A stretch of 61,594 bases of DNA from assembly GCA_035719045.1 (NCBI GenBank), contig DASTGO010000474.1, positions 1 to 61,594 on the forward strand. Reading direction: 5' to 3'. Under the pieces are notes generated by a model. The model worked only from the letters and a program-made list of their open reading frames with translations. It was not told the DNA's origin and made no database searches. This stretch comes from DASTGO01 sp035719045. GTDB lineage: Bacteria; Actinomycetota; Actinomycetes; Actinomycetales; Kineosporiaceae. The translations under genes were made by a program, and so were the position numbers. Shown piece by piece: positions 1 to 7,847 of this stretch (position 1 is its first letter; every line of letters begins with the position of its first letter).

Positions 1-34
1 GACGACCCGACGACCGGTCGCCGCTTCGGGACTC

Positions 35-91
35 AGCCCACAGCACCCGGCCCACAGCACCCAGCCGACAGCGCCCGGGCCGACAACGCCC
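35..91. repeat. 14-15 bp tandem repeat after nusB
   Basis: Four degenerate copies of a 14-15 bp unit (35-48, 49-62, 63-76, 77-91). On the gene strand the unit reads like CCGGGCGCTGTCGGC. The last codons of nusB plus its stop (110-126) resemble the same unit, so the array looks like a duplication of the gene end. Function unknown. Confidence 0.6.
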
Positions 92-109
92 GGGCGGGCG
101 GCGTCGCTC

Positions 110-520
110 TCAGCCGACGACGCCGGGCTTGACCTGCAGCAGCCGGGCCAGCAATCCGTTCACGAAGGACGGGGACTCGTCGGTCGACAGCGCGTGGGCC
201 AACTCGACGGCCTCGTCGATCGCCACCGCGTCCGGCACCTCGTCGTTGAACAACAACTCCCAGGCGCTCAGCCGGAGCAGGACGCGGTCCACCGCGGGCA
301 TGCGGTCCAGCGCCCAGCCCTGGGCGTAGGTGGACAGCAGTTCGTCGATCCGTTCCCGGTGCGCGCAGACGCCTTCGACGATCTGCACCGCATACCCGGG
401 AACCGGGGGGTCGGCGAGCCGGACCCGTTCCGCCAACAGCGTCAACGGGTCCAGCCCTCGCTGGTCCGCCTCGAACAGGACGTCCAGTGCCCGCTTGCGG
501 GCCTTGCTGCGCGCGCCCAT
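110..520 (-). CDS. nusB: Transcription antitermination factor NusB
   Basis: NusB is a small all-helical RNA-binding protein that pairs with S10 (NusE) on boxA during rRNA transcription antitermination. The 136 residues cover the full family length. The N-terminus is the typical basic start (GARSKARKRALDVLFEAD), and the C-terminal half carries the conserved P-A-V-D-R-x-L-L-R-x-S, E-L-L, A-I-D-E-A-V-E-L-A and S-P-S-F-V-N-G-L-L motifs. It begins 22 bp after the efp stop, so the two are probably co-transcribed. The stop codon is followed by a short tandem repeat. Confidence 0.97.
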   Translation of the reverse strand: MGARSKARKRALDVLFEADQRGLDPLTLLAERVRLADPPVPGYAVQIVEGVCAHRERIDELLSTYAQGWALDRMPAVDRVLLRLSAWELLFNDEVPDAVAIDEAVELAHALSTDESPSFVNGLLARLLQVKPGVVG

Positions 521-542
521 GGCCGTCCGGTCCCGTCCTGAC

Positions 543-1103
543 TCAGTTCACGCGGCCGAGGTAGTCCCCGGTCCGGGTGTCGACCTTGACCTTGGTGCCG
601 GTCTCCAGGAACAGCGGCACCTGGATCTCGTAGCCCGTCTCCAGCGTGGCGGGCTTCGTGCCGCCGGTGGAGCGGTCGCCCTGCAGGCCGGGCTCGGTGT
701 AGGTGATCTCCAGGACGACGGCCGCCGGCAGTTCGACGTACAGCGGCACCCCGTCGTGGGTGGCGACGATCGCCTCCTGGTTCTCCAGGAGGAAGTGCGC
801 CGAGTCCCCGACCGTGGCCTCCGAGATGTGGAGCTGGTCGTAGGTCGTCGAGTCCATGAACACGAAGTCGCTGCCGTCGCGGTACAGGAACTGCATGTCC
901 CGCTTGTCCACGTTCGCGGTCTCGACCTTGGTGCCGGCGTTGAAGGTCTTGTCGACCACCTTGCCGGACAGCACGTTCTTCAGCTTGGTCCGCACGAAGG
1001 CGCCGCCCTTGCCGGGCTTCACGTGCTGGAACTCCACGACGGCCCACAGCTGCCCGTCGAGGTTGAGCACCAGGCCGTTCTTCAGGTCGTTGGTCGTTGC
1101 CAC
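543..1103 (-). CDS. efp: Translation elongation factor P
   Basis: EF-P binds between the P and E sites and relieves ribosome stalling at polyproline stretches. The 186-residue length is standard. The KOW-like N-terminal domain contains P-G-K-G-G-A-F-V-R-T-K-L-K-N, whose loop lysine is the usual tip residue; two OB domains follow, with the family signature G-L-Q-G-D-R-S-T-G-G-T-K-P-A near the C-terminus. Several products encoded in this window are proline-rich (for example the PilT extension), which fits a need for EF-P. It lies upstream of nusB and is separated from aroB by about 240 bp holding an inverted repeat. Confidence 0.98.
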   Translation of the reverse strand: MATTNDLKNGLVLNLDGQLWAVVEFQHVKPGKGGAFVRTKLKNVLSGKVVDKTFNAGTKVETANVDKRDMQFLYRDGSDFVFMDSTTYDQLHISEATVGDSAHFLLENQEAIVATHDGVPLYVELPAAVVLEITYTEPGLQGDRSTGGTKPATLETGYEIQVPLFLETGTKVKVDTRTGDYLGRVN

Positions 1104-1244
1104 GTCTTCTCGCTCGTCCTCACAGGTTGGGATCGGCGGCCCATGCTACCTGCCGGGCCGTGGCCCACCCGTCACCCGTCACCCCGGGCGGTACCGGCGG
1201 CCACCGCAGCGGGCCGGATCGGTCCGGCACGAGGCGAAACCGTA

Positions 1245-1314
1245 CCGTCATTCGTCAGATCGAACGCGACACGCCGTCACGGGGCGAGGACACGGCCGCT
1301 GTGACGAATGACGG
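1245..1314. other. 13 bp perfect inverted repeat between aroB and efp
   Basis: CCGTCATTCGTCA at 1245-1257 is matched exactly by its reverse complement at 1302-1314, with 44 bp between. It lies after the aroB stop and before efp on the minus strand. The wide spacing argues against a simple hairpin terminator; a paired operator or a branched RNA structure is possible. Confidence 0.55.
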
Positions 1315-1340
1315 ACCGCCTGGACGCGGCGAGGTACCCG

Positions 1341-2477
1341 TCAGCCCGCGCCGGCCGCCGCGTAGGCCTGTTCCAGCAGGGCCTCGTCGGGGTTCTCCAG
1401 CCGCTGCGGCTGCCCCACCCCGGACAGCACCACGAAACGCAGCCGGCTGCCCCGGGTCTTCTTGTCCCGGCCCATCGCGGTGCGCAGCGACTCCCAGCGG
1501 CCCTGCGGGTACCCGGCAGGCAGCCCGAGCCGGGCCAGCAGGTCCCGGGTCCGGGTCACGATCTGCGCCGGAGTGATCCCGGCCAGCCGGCCGAGCTCGC
1601 CCGCGTAGACCATCCCGACGGCGACAGCGTCCCCGTGCCGCCAGGTGTACCCCTCGACCTGCTCGACGGCGTGGCCGAAGGTGTGCCCATAGTTGAGGAT
1701 CTCCCGCAGCCCGGCCTCGGTGAGGTCCTCGGTGACCACCTGGGCCTTGACCGCGACCGCCCGCTCGACCAGCTCACGCAGCACGCCGGAGTCCCAGCGG
1801 GTGGCGGCGTCGACGTCCTCCTCGACCAGCTGGAGGATGCGCGGATCCGCGATCAGCCCGCACTTGACCACCTCGGCCAGCCCGGCGACGAGGTCGGGCC
1901 GGGGCAGGGTGCGCAACCAGGTCAGGTCGCAGACCACCCCGGCCGGCGGGTGGAAGGCCCCGACCAGGTTCTTGCCCTCCGGCACGTTGATCCCGGTCTT
2001 GCCGCCGACCGCCGCGTCCACCATGCCGACCACGGTGGTGGCGACCTGGACCACCCGGACCCCGCGCAGCCAGCTCGCGGCCAGGAACCCCGCCAGGTCG
2101 GTCACCGCTCCCCCGCCGACCCCGACCACGGCGTCGCTGCGGGTGAACCCGGCCCGGGCCAGCTGCCGCCAGCCCTGCTCCAGGACGGCCACCGACTTGC
2201 CGGCCTCGGCGTCCGGGACCTGCACGCTGTGCACCTCGTAGCCCGCAGCCGCCAGGGCCTCGGCCACCTGCCCGGCCGGCTCCGGCAACGCCCGCGAACC
2301 CACCACCAGGACCCGCTGGGCGCCCGCCAGCAGCGGCGGCACCGAGCTCACCAGGTCGTGCCCGATCAGCACGTCGTACCCGCCCCCGCTGCTGCCCGCC
2401 GGAACCGGCGCCGCTCCCGCGGTCCCCGGCCCGACCCGCAGCCGGGTGACCCCTTCCGTCGCCGGCTCTGCCGTCAT
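1341..2477 (-). CDS. aroB: 3-dehydroquinate synthase
   Basis: Converts DAHP to 3-dehydroquinate, the second step of the shikimate pathway, using NAD and a divalent metal. The NAD-binding half shows G-G-G-A-V-T-D-L-A-G-F and A-S-W-L-R-G-V; the metal site shows E-V-V-K-C-G and the histidines of N-Y-G-H-T-F-G-H-A-V-E and R-H-G-D-A-V. At 378 residues it is near the family norm, with about 30 extra N-terminal residues before Y-D-V-L-I-G. The ATG at 2477 overlaps the aroK stop by 4 bp (ATGA), so translation is probably coupled. Confidence 0.97.
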   Translation of the reverse strand: MTAEPATEGVTRLRVGPGTAGAAPVPAGSSGGGYDVLIGHDLVSSVPPLLAGAQRVLVVGSRALPEPAGQVAEALAAAGYEVHSVQVPDAEAGKSVAVLEQGWRQLARAGFTRSDAVVGVGGGAVTDLAGFLAASWLRGVRVVQVATTVVGMVDAAVGGKTGINVPEGKNLVGAFHPPAGVVCDLTWLRTLPRPDLVAGLAEVVKCGLIADPRILQLVEEDVDAATRWDSGVLRELVERAVAVKAQVVTEDLTEAGLREILNYGHTFGHAVEQVEGYTWRHGDAVAVGMVYAGELGRLAGITPAQIVTRTRDLLARLGLPAGYPQGRWESLRTAMGRDKKTRGSRLRFVVLSGVGQPQRLENPDEALLEQAYAAAGAG

Positions 2478-3082
2478 CGGCCGTCCTCTCCCCTCAGAAC
2501 CCCGGGACCACCGCCCGGGCCGGTACCGCCGATCGCCGGCAGGCCGAGCACCTCGCAGACGGCCAGGGCCACCTCGGCCGGGGTCCGCCCGTCGGTGGGC
2601 ACGGTCACCGTGGCCAGCCGCTGGTAGACCGGCCGGCGCAACTCCATCAGGCTGAGCCACTGCGCCCGGGGATTGCCGAGGCCGGCCGGGCGGTCCCGGT
2701 GGAACCCCAGCCGCCGGGCGGCGTCCGGCAGCCCCACGTCCAGGAACACGACACGCCGCCCGGCCAGGTCCTGCTCGGTCCGGGGGTCGGTGACCGCGCC
2801 ACCGCCGAGCGCCAGCACCCCGCCGTGCCCGGTCAGCGCGTCCACCACGGCGGCCCGTTCCAGCTCCCGGAACTCCGCCTCGCCCCGGTCCACGAAGATC
2901 TCCGCGACGGGGCAGCCGGCGGTTTCCTCGACGTCGGTGTCGGTGTCCCGGACCGGCAGCCCGGTGAGTCTGCCGAGTTCCCGGGCGACCTCCCCGACCT
3001 GTGCCCCGGGCGGCCCGACCAGCACGGCCACCGGGCCCTGCCCGCGGTTCGCCTGCCCGCGATTCGCCTGCCCTCGGTTCAA
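2474..3082 (-). CDS. aroK: Shikimate kinase with an altered P-loop
   Basis: Position in aroC-aroK-aroB and the body of the protein identify shikimate kinase, which phosphorylates shikimate with ATP. Conserved parts are the D-T-D motif after strand 2, F-R-E-L-E-R, the glycine-rich L-A-L-G-G-G-A-V and the lid H-R-D-R-P. The Walker A loop reads G-P-P-G-A-Q-V-G instead of G-x-x-G-x-G-K-S/T, so the catalytic lysine and following Ser/Thr are missing. Start is uncertain: a TTG at 3082 overlaps the aroC stop but would translate a 15 bp tandem repeat (N-R-G-Q-A); GTG codons at 3031 or 3025 would start just before the first strand. Activity must be doubted. Confidence 0.85.
   Translation of the reverse strand: MNRGQANRGQANRGQGPVAVLVGPPGAQVGEVARELGRLTGLPVRDTDTDVEETAGCPVAEIFVDRGEAEFRELERAAVVDALTGHGGVLALGGGAVTDPRTEQDLAGRRVVFLDVGLPDAARRLGFHRDRPAGLGNPRAQWLSLMELRRPVYQRLATVTVPTDGRTPAEVALAVCEVLGLPAIGGTGPGGGPGVLRGEDGR
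3038..3082. repeat. 15 bp tandem repeat (x3) at the aroC/aroK junction
   Basis: Three copies of a 15 bp unit (3038-3052, 3053-3067, 3068-3082), gene-strand form CGAACCGCGGGCAGG. The copy nearest aroC carries the aroC stop (TGAACCGAGGGCAGG). It lies between the aroC stop and the conserved start of AroK. Confidence 0.8.
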
Positions 3083-4302
3083 TGGGGGGCCAGGACCTGC
3101 GAGCCGTCGGTGCTGCGCAGCAGGTCCGGAACGGCGTCGAGGTAGGCCCGCAGGTTCCGGGCGGTCTCCGCGACGCTGTCCCCGCCGGACTTCTCCAGCA
3201 GGGCGTCGGCGAGCACGAGGGCGACCATCGCCTCCGCCACCACCCCGGCGGCGGGCACCGCGCACACGTCGGAGCGCTGGTTGATCGCCACCGCGGGCTC
3301 ACCGGTGGCCACGTCGACGGTGTCCAGGGCCCGGGGCACCGTGGAGATCGGCTTCATGGCCGCCCGCACGCGCAGCACGTCCCCGGTGCTCATCCCGCCC
3401 TCGGTGCCCCCGGCCCGGCCACTGCGGCGGCGGATCAGGCCGTCGGCCCCCCGCTCGATCTCGTCATGGGCGGCCGACCCGCGGCGGGCGGCGGTGGTGA
3501 AGCCGTCACCGACCTCGACCCCCTTGATCGCCTGGACGCCCATCAGCGCACCGGCCAGCCGCGCGTCCAGCCGGCGGTCCCAGTGCACATGGCTGCCCAG
3601 CCCCGGCGGCAGGCCGTACGCCAGCACCTCGACCACCCCGCCGAGGGTGTCCCCGTCCCGGCGGCAGTCGTCGATCTCGGCGACCATGGCGGCCGACGTG
3701 GTGGCGTCCCAGCAGCGGACCGGGTCGGCGTCCAGGGCGGCCACGTCGGCAGGCCCCGGCAGCGCGGCCCCCTCCGGGACAGCGACCGGCCCGATCGCCA
3801 CGGTGTGGCTGACCAGCCGGATCCCGGCCGCCTGCGCCAGGAACGCCGCCGCCACCGCGCCGAGCGCCACCCGGGCGGCGGTCTCCCGCGCGGAGGCCCG
3901 CTCCAGCACCGGACGGGCGTCGTCGAAGCCGTACTTCTGCATGCCCACCAGGTCGGCGTGACCGGGCCGCGGGCGGGTCAGCGGAGCGTTGCGGGCCTGT
4001 TCGGCGAGCACCTGCGGATCGACCGGGTCACCGGCCATCACGGTCTCCCACTTGGGCCACTCCGAGTTGCCGACCTCGATCGCCACCGGTCCGCCCAGGC
4101 TCAGCCCATGCCGGACGCCGCCGAGGAAACGGACCTCGTCCTGCTCGAACTTCATCCGGGCGCCGCGGCCGTGCCCGAGCCGGCGGCGCTCCAGGGCGGC
4201 CTGCAGATCGACGGTCGTCACCCGGACGCCCGCGGGCAGACCCTCCAGGACTCCGACCAGGGCGGGACCGTGGGACTCCCCCGCAGTGAGCCAGCGCAGC
4301 AT
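3079..4302 (-). CDS. aroC: Chorismate synthase
   Basis: Makes chorismate from 5-enolpyruvylshikimate 3-phosphate with reduced FMN, the last shikimate-pathway step. The 407 residues span the full enzyme: G-E-S-H-G-P-A-L near the start, the R-R-L-G-H-G-R-G-A-R-M-K block, H-A-D-L-V-G-M-Q-K-Y-G, R-A-S-A-R-E-T-A-A-R-V, G-G-x-x-G-G-M-S-T-G-D and R-S-D-V-C-A-V-P-A-A. ATG at 4302 follows a GGGAGGA ribosome site. It heads aroC-aroK-aroB and begins 99 bp after the last pilus gene. Confidence 0.98.
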   Translation of the reverse strand: MLRWLTAGESHGPALVGVLEGLPAGVRVTTVDLQAALERRRLGHGRGARMKFEQDEVRFLGGVRHGLSLGGPVAIEVGNSEWPKWETVMAGDPVDPQVLAEQARNAPLTRPRPGHADLVGMQKYGFDDARPVLERASARETAARVALGAVAAAFLAQAAGIRLVSHTVAIGPVAVPEGAALPGPADVAALDADPVRCWDATTSAAMVAEIDDCRRDGDTLGGVVEVLAYGLPPGLGSHVHWDRRLDARLAGALMGVQAIKGVEVGDGFTTAARRGSAAHDEIERGADGLIRRRSGRAGGTEGGMSTGDVLRVRAAMKPISTVPRALDTVDVATGEPAVAINQRSDVCAVPAAGVVAEAMVALVLADALLEKSGGDSVAETARNLRAYLDAVPDLLRSTDGSQVLAPH

Positions 4303-4363
4303 GGCCCGATCCTCCCATGGCCGCCACCGGCCCGCGCCGTGCCCCCGTGCCCCTCGGCCGGGC

Positions 4364-4393
4364 CGTCCGGAGCGGAACCGGCCGGGCCGGACG
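4364..4393 (-). terminator. Possible terminator after the pilM-N-O-P unit
   Basis: A 7 bp perfect stem (4364-4370 with 4387-4393, CGTCCGG/CCGGACG) and a 16 nt GC-rich loop, lying 9 bp beyond the stop of the PilP-like gene and before aroC. There is no U-tract. Confidence 0.4.
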
Positions 4394-4401
4394 CAGCGCG
4401 C

Positions 4402-5094
4402 TCAGGTCAGCTTCTTGACCTGTCCCGGGCAGATCGTCGTCGTGGTGGACGCCTTCGTCACCCTCGCGCAGCCGGCCGAGGTCTTCGAGCTGTACCGGTA
4501 CCCGCCGAAGGTTCCGCCGACGGCCACCTTGTACTCCGTGGCGTTCAGCCAGAAGTCGGCCTTCTCCGGCGTGGTCGCCACGAACCCGTACAGACCGAGG
4601 TACACCGGTTTGGCGGTCACCGTCGCGGTGACGGTGGTGGTGGACGGCGCCGACGTCGTGGTGGCGGTCCCCGGCGTGGTGGCGGTCCCGGTCGCGGCGC
4701 CGGTGTCCCCCGCCGTTCCCGGGGCCGCCGTCGAGGACGCCCCGGCCGGCGCCAGGAACGGGTTGCGCCCGCCCGTGACCGGAGCCGGAGCCGGTGCCGT
4801 GGTGGCGGAGGCCGTCGGGGCGGCGGTGCCCGGGGCGGAGCGGGTGGCCGCACTGCGGTGGGTCGCGGAGGCCACGGTCCCGGGCCCGGTGTCCCCTCCG
4901 TTCCCGCCGAGCAGGAGGTATCCCGCACCGGCACCGACCAGAACCACGGCGGCCGCCGCGACGGCGAGCAGCGGGACGGGCACCTTGCGCGGTCCGGATC
5001 GGCCCGGCTGCCCGGCCGCAGCGGGCGCCTGCGATCCGGGTTCGGCGGGGCCCCCGGGCAGCAGGGCGGGCCGCGGACCGGAGCTCACACTCAT
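4402..5094 (-). CDS. PilP-like type IV pilus alignment protein
   Basis: 230 residues: a proline-rich cytoplasmic stretch (1-40), one membrane segment (about 41-62, rich in A, V, L), a long Ala/Thr/Pro linker, and a compact beta-rich C-terminal domain (about 165-230) with two cysteines. The linker contains G-G-R-N-P-F-L-A-P, resembling the N/D-P-F motif by which PilP engages the secretin system in Gram-negative bacteria. Order pilM-pilN-pilO-this gene matches pilMNOP. The ATG overlaps the pilO stop by 4 bp. Sequence identity to classical PilP is not obvious, it has a membrane anchor rather than a lipobox, and no PilQ secretin is expected in a monoderm, so this is a positional and motif-based call. 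Confidence 0.55.
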   Translation of the reverse strand: MSVSSGPRPALLPGGPAEPGSQAPAAAGQPGRSGPRKVPVPLLAVAAAAVVLVGAGAGYLLLGGNGGDTGPGTVASATHRSAATRSAPGTAAPTASATTAPAPAPVTGGRNPFLAPAGASSTAAPGTAGDTGAATGTATTPGTATTTSAPSTTTVTATVTAKPVYLGLYGFVATTPEKADFWLNATEYKVAVGGTFGGYRYSSKTSAGCARVTKASTTTTICPGQVKKLT

Positions 5095-5945
5095 GGGGTG
5101 CCTCCCGTGGTCGCCGCGGTGGGCGCGGGGCCGATCGGTGCGGAGGTGGTGGCGTCCGGTGCGGCGGTGGCGCCCGGCGTGGTGGTGGCGGTGTCCGGTG
5201 CCGAGGCGGTGGCGGACGGGCCGGTGGCTCCTGCCGCCCCCGCCCCGTTGCCAGGGGTGGTCCCGCCGCCGGTGCCTTCCGTCGCCGTGGAGCCGTTCGT
5301 CCCGGAACCGGTCGAGGAAAGGGCCTGTGCGCCGGCCGGCCAGGAGAAGACGCCGCCGGTGATGGTGAGCTGGATCTGCCCGGGGCCACCACCCGAGCTG
5401 CTCTGGGCCACCTGCACCTCTCTCACCAGGAAGACCCGGCTGAGCTGGGTCTGCACCTTCTGCAGGAAGGCCACGGCCTGGAAGTAGTCCCCGCGCGCCA
5501 CCAGCGAGATGGGGATCTCGACGACACCGGTCGGCTTGGCGGCGCCTCCGCCCGCACCACCCGCTGCGCCCCCGGCGACCGCACCGGGCTTGACGCCGAA
5601 GAAGGTGGCGCTACCCGGCGTCAGGGTGTCGAGCTGGACCCCCGACTCCGACGCGAAGCTGTTGAGGTCACGGACCAGCGTGGGCATGTCGGCCGTGGCC
5701 GGGAGTTGCCGCAGCAAGGTGGCCAGCTGAGCCCGGAATGTGGGTAACTGGGCCGACTGGGCCTTCAACCCCTCGATCTGCAGTTGGAGCTTGGCGTTCG
5801 CCTGCTGGGCGCTGGCGTTCTGATCGGCCAGGTCCGCGGCCTGCGCACGCCGGGGGGAGACCAGCAGGAACCACGCGACCGCCAGCAGCAGCACGCACAG
5901 CCCCGCGGCACCCGCCGACCAGCGCGCCGTTCGCGTCCGGAGCAT
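5091..5945 (-). CDS. pilO: Type IV pilus inner-membrane protein PilO
   Basis: PilO dimerises with PilN to form the alignment ring of the pilus machine. Visible parts of the 284 residues are a short cytoplasmic tail, one membrane helix (about 13-30), a coiled coil (about 38-75, Q-N-A-S-A-Q-Q-A-N-A-K-L-Q), and a ferredoxin-like domain with D-M-P-T-L-V-R-D-L-N-S-F-A, typical of PilO. The last 80 or so residues are low-complexity Thr/Ala/Gly/Pro. It starts 1 bp after the pilN stop and overlaps the next gene by 4 bp. Confidence 0.85.
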   Translation of the reverse strand: MLRTRTARWSAGAAGLCVLLLAVAWFLLVSPRRAQAADLADQNASAQQANAKLQLQIEGLKAQSAQLPTFRAQLATLLRQLPATADMPTLVRDLNSFASESGVQLDTLTPGSATFFGVKPGAVAGGAAGGAGGGAAKPTGVVEIPISLVARGDYFQAVAFLQKVQTQLSRVFLVREVQVAQSSSGGGPGQIQLTITGGVFSWPAGAQALSSTGSGTNGSTATEGTGGGTTPGNGAGAAGATGPSATASAPDTATTTPGATAAPDATTSAPIGPAPTAATTGGTP

Positions 5946-5946
5946 G

Positions 5947-6657
5947 TCAGCCCGCCTTCCGGTCGAAGCGGTGGGACAGAGCCTTCTCGGAGATCACGAC
6001 GGTGGTGGTGAACTGCAGGTCGGCTCCGGAGGATCCGCCTGCCCTGGTCACGGTCTGCAGGGTGGACACGTCCAGGCCGGAGACGTGGGTGACCGCCTCC
6101 AGCCAGGCCGCGACGTCCGGGTAGGAACGTGCGGTTCCGGTGACGGTGACCTTCCCGAGCCCGGCCGGAGTGAGCACATCCGCGCCCGCGGCGGCCGCGC
6201 CCCCCGGGGTCGTGGTGCCCGTCGCCTGGTTGAGGGTGACGTTGAGGGAGGTCAGCCAGACGTTCGCCGGCGCCGCCAGCGCGACGTCGTTGAGCAGCCG
6301 GTACCACAGCAGATCCTGGGCGAGCGCGGTCGCACGGGCCGCCTGGGCCGCCGCCAGGGCACTGGTCACCTTGGGCACCTGGGCGTACCGGGCCTCTTCG
6401 CGGTGCAGGACAGCGGTCCGGGAGTCGGTCGCGTCGAGGGCGTCCTGGGCGCTGTTCACCTGGGACTGCGCCCACACCACGCCGCCGGCGGCGACCAGCA
6501 GCGTGACGACCACGGCCATCACCAGCCTGGCCTTCACCTTGCGGAAACCCCGGGCGGCCAGGATCTCCGGCGGCAGGAGGTTGACCCGTGGGACGGGCGC
6601 CCAGTCGACCCGGCCGACCGTGACGGTCTCGGCGGACTGCTCGGTCTGGGCGGACAT
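5947..6657 (-). CDS. pilN: Type IV pilus protein PilN
   Basis: PilN couples cytoplasmic PilM to the membrane ring. The 236-residue protein has the hallmark PilM-binding peptide near residue 25 (V-N-L-L-P-P-E-I), then a basic patch, one membrane helix (about 42-62), a coiled-coil segment and a ferredoxin-like periplasm-side domain. The ATG at 6657 shares one base with the pilM stop (TGATG), which fixes the start; longer upstream readings would run inside pilM. Confidence 0.88.
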   Translation of the reverse strand: MSAQTEQSAETVTVGRVDWAPVPRVNLLPPEILAARGFRKVKARLVMAVVVTLLVAAGGVVWAQSQVNSAQDALDATDSRTAVLHREEARYAQVPKVTSALAAAQAARATALAQDLLWYRLLNDVALAAPANVWLTSLNVTLNQATGTTTPGGAAAAGADVLTPAGLGKVTVTGTARSYPDVAAWLEAVTHVSGLDVSTLQTVTRAGGSSGADLQFTTTVVISEKALSHRFDRKAG

Positions 6658-7712
6658 CAGATCGCCCCCAGCGCGAGTCCGACCGGGACCGCGGCCAATG
6701 GCCGGACGAACTCCAGTTGGTCGGCGTCCAGACCGGTCTTGCCGATCCGGACGCTGGCCAGCGGGTCCGCCGGCAGCACCGGCAGGCGGGTGGCCGTGGC
6801 CAGCCGCTCGACCAGCCCGGCCAGCCGGGATCCCCCGCCGGACAGCAGGATCCGCTCGACCGGTGCCCCGGGATGGGAGGCGGCGTAGTAGTCCAGGGAG
6901 CCGCGGATCTCCTCGACGAAGTCCTGGGCCGTGGTGGACACGGCCCGGTTCAGGGTCGCCGTCTCGTCCTCCGAGGCGGCCCCGCTCACCTGCTGCTTGA
7001 GCGCCTCCGCCTCGCCGCTGGTGATGCCCAGGCCCTCGGCGACCGCGTCGGTGACGTCCTGGCCGCCCATCAGCAGGATGCGCACGAACCGCGGCGCGCC
7101 GCAGCTGTGCACCACGACATTGGTGATCCGGGCTCCGACGTCGATCAGCGCCTCGGTCTCGACCTCCACGCCGGTCTGCTTGCCGAGTGCGCGCAGCACG
7201 GCGAAGGAGGTCAGGTCGACGGCGCTCACCGACAGCCCGGCGCGCTCGGCACAGTTGACGTTGGCCAGCACGGTGTCCCGGGCGGCAGCGACCAACAGAC
7301 CGTTGAGGGTCCGCGCGCCACCGGCCTGGGACCGTTCCTCCAGCGGGAAGAAGTCCAGCACGGCCTGGTCGGTGGGCATCGGCAGGAAGTCCTGCACCTG
7401 GAACGGCAGGCTCGCCCGCAGTTCCTCCCGGGGCATCCACGGCAGTTCCAGCTGCCGGACGATCACCCGCTGGTTGGCCACCCCCATGACGACCTTCTTG
7501 TGCGAGAACCCGGTCGCCGACCAGAGCTGGCGCAGGCAGGCCACCACCGGCTCGCGGTCGACGACCTCGCCGTCACGGACGACACCCTCAGGCAGCACCA
7601 CCTGGCCGAACCGTTCCAGGGTCAGTCCGCCCCGGCCGAAGGACAGTTCCACGGCCCGGACCACCGACGTGCCGATGTCCAGGCCGATGGCCGTGCGTCC
7701 TGCCATCGACAT
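6657..7712 (-). CDS. pilM: Type IV pilus actin-like protein PilM
   Basis: Cytoplasmic actin-fold ATP-binding protein that assembles under the membrane and binds the PilN tail. The 351 residues carry the first phosphate loop G-L-D-I-G-T-S-V-V-R near residue 10, a second loop A-L-I-D-V-G-A-R-I-T-N near 190, and the adenosine motif I-L-L-S-G-G-G-S-R-L near 295; the block Q-V-Q-D-F-L-P-M is typical of PilM. It is first in the pilM-N-O-P unit, with a sigma-28-like promoter about 50 bp upstream. Confidence 0.95.
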   Translation of the reverse strand: MSMAGRTAIGLDIGTSVVRAVELSFGRGGLTLERFGQVVLPEGVVRDGEVVDREPVVACLRQLWSATGFSHKKVVMGVANQRVIVRQLELPWMPREELRASLPFQVQDFLPMPTDQAVLDFFPLEERSQAGGARTLNGLLVAAARDTVLANVNCAERAGLSVSAVDLTSFAVLRALGKQTGVEVETEALIDVGARITNVVVHSCGAPRFVRILLMGGQDVTDAVAEGLGITSGEAEALKQQVSGAASEDETATLNRAVSTTAQDFVEEIRGSLDYYAASHPGAPVERILLSGGGSRLAGLVERLATATRLPVLPADPLASVRIGKTGLDADQLEFVRPLAAVPVGLALGAI

Positions 7713-7761
7713 CCCCTCTCACACACCTGCGATCCCTTCGTGCAGAAGGGGTCCAGGTGCC

Positions 7762-7790
7762 TGATCGGGACACCCCGCAACCGGCTTGAG
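7762..7790 (-). promoter_or_regulatory. Sigma-28/WhiG-like promoter before pilM
   Basis: Minus strand: CTCA (7790-7787), 17 bp, CCCGATCA (7769-7762), against a FliA/WhiG-type pattern of TCA-N15-17-GCCGATAA. The -10 matches 6 of 8. A start near 7755 would leave a leader of about 40 nt before the pilM ATG. The same element type precedes pilA and pilB. Confidence 0.5.
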
Positions 7791-7847
7791 CCGAATGGGC
7801 GGGCTCGTAGGCCGTCCGGGTGGTGCCGGGTGGCGGGAGGGCGAGGA

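Noticed and set aside
3001..5487. Plus-strand open frame of about 830 codons over aroC and the PilP-like and pilO genes
   Set aside because: Antisense to clear family members; no recognisable motif and no ribosome site.
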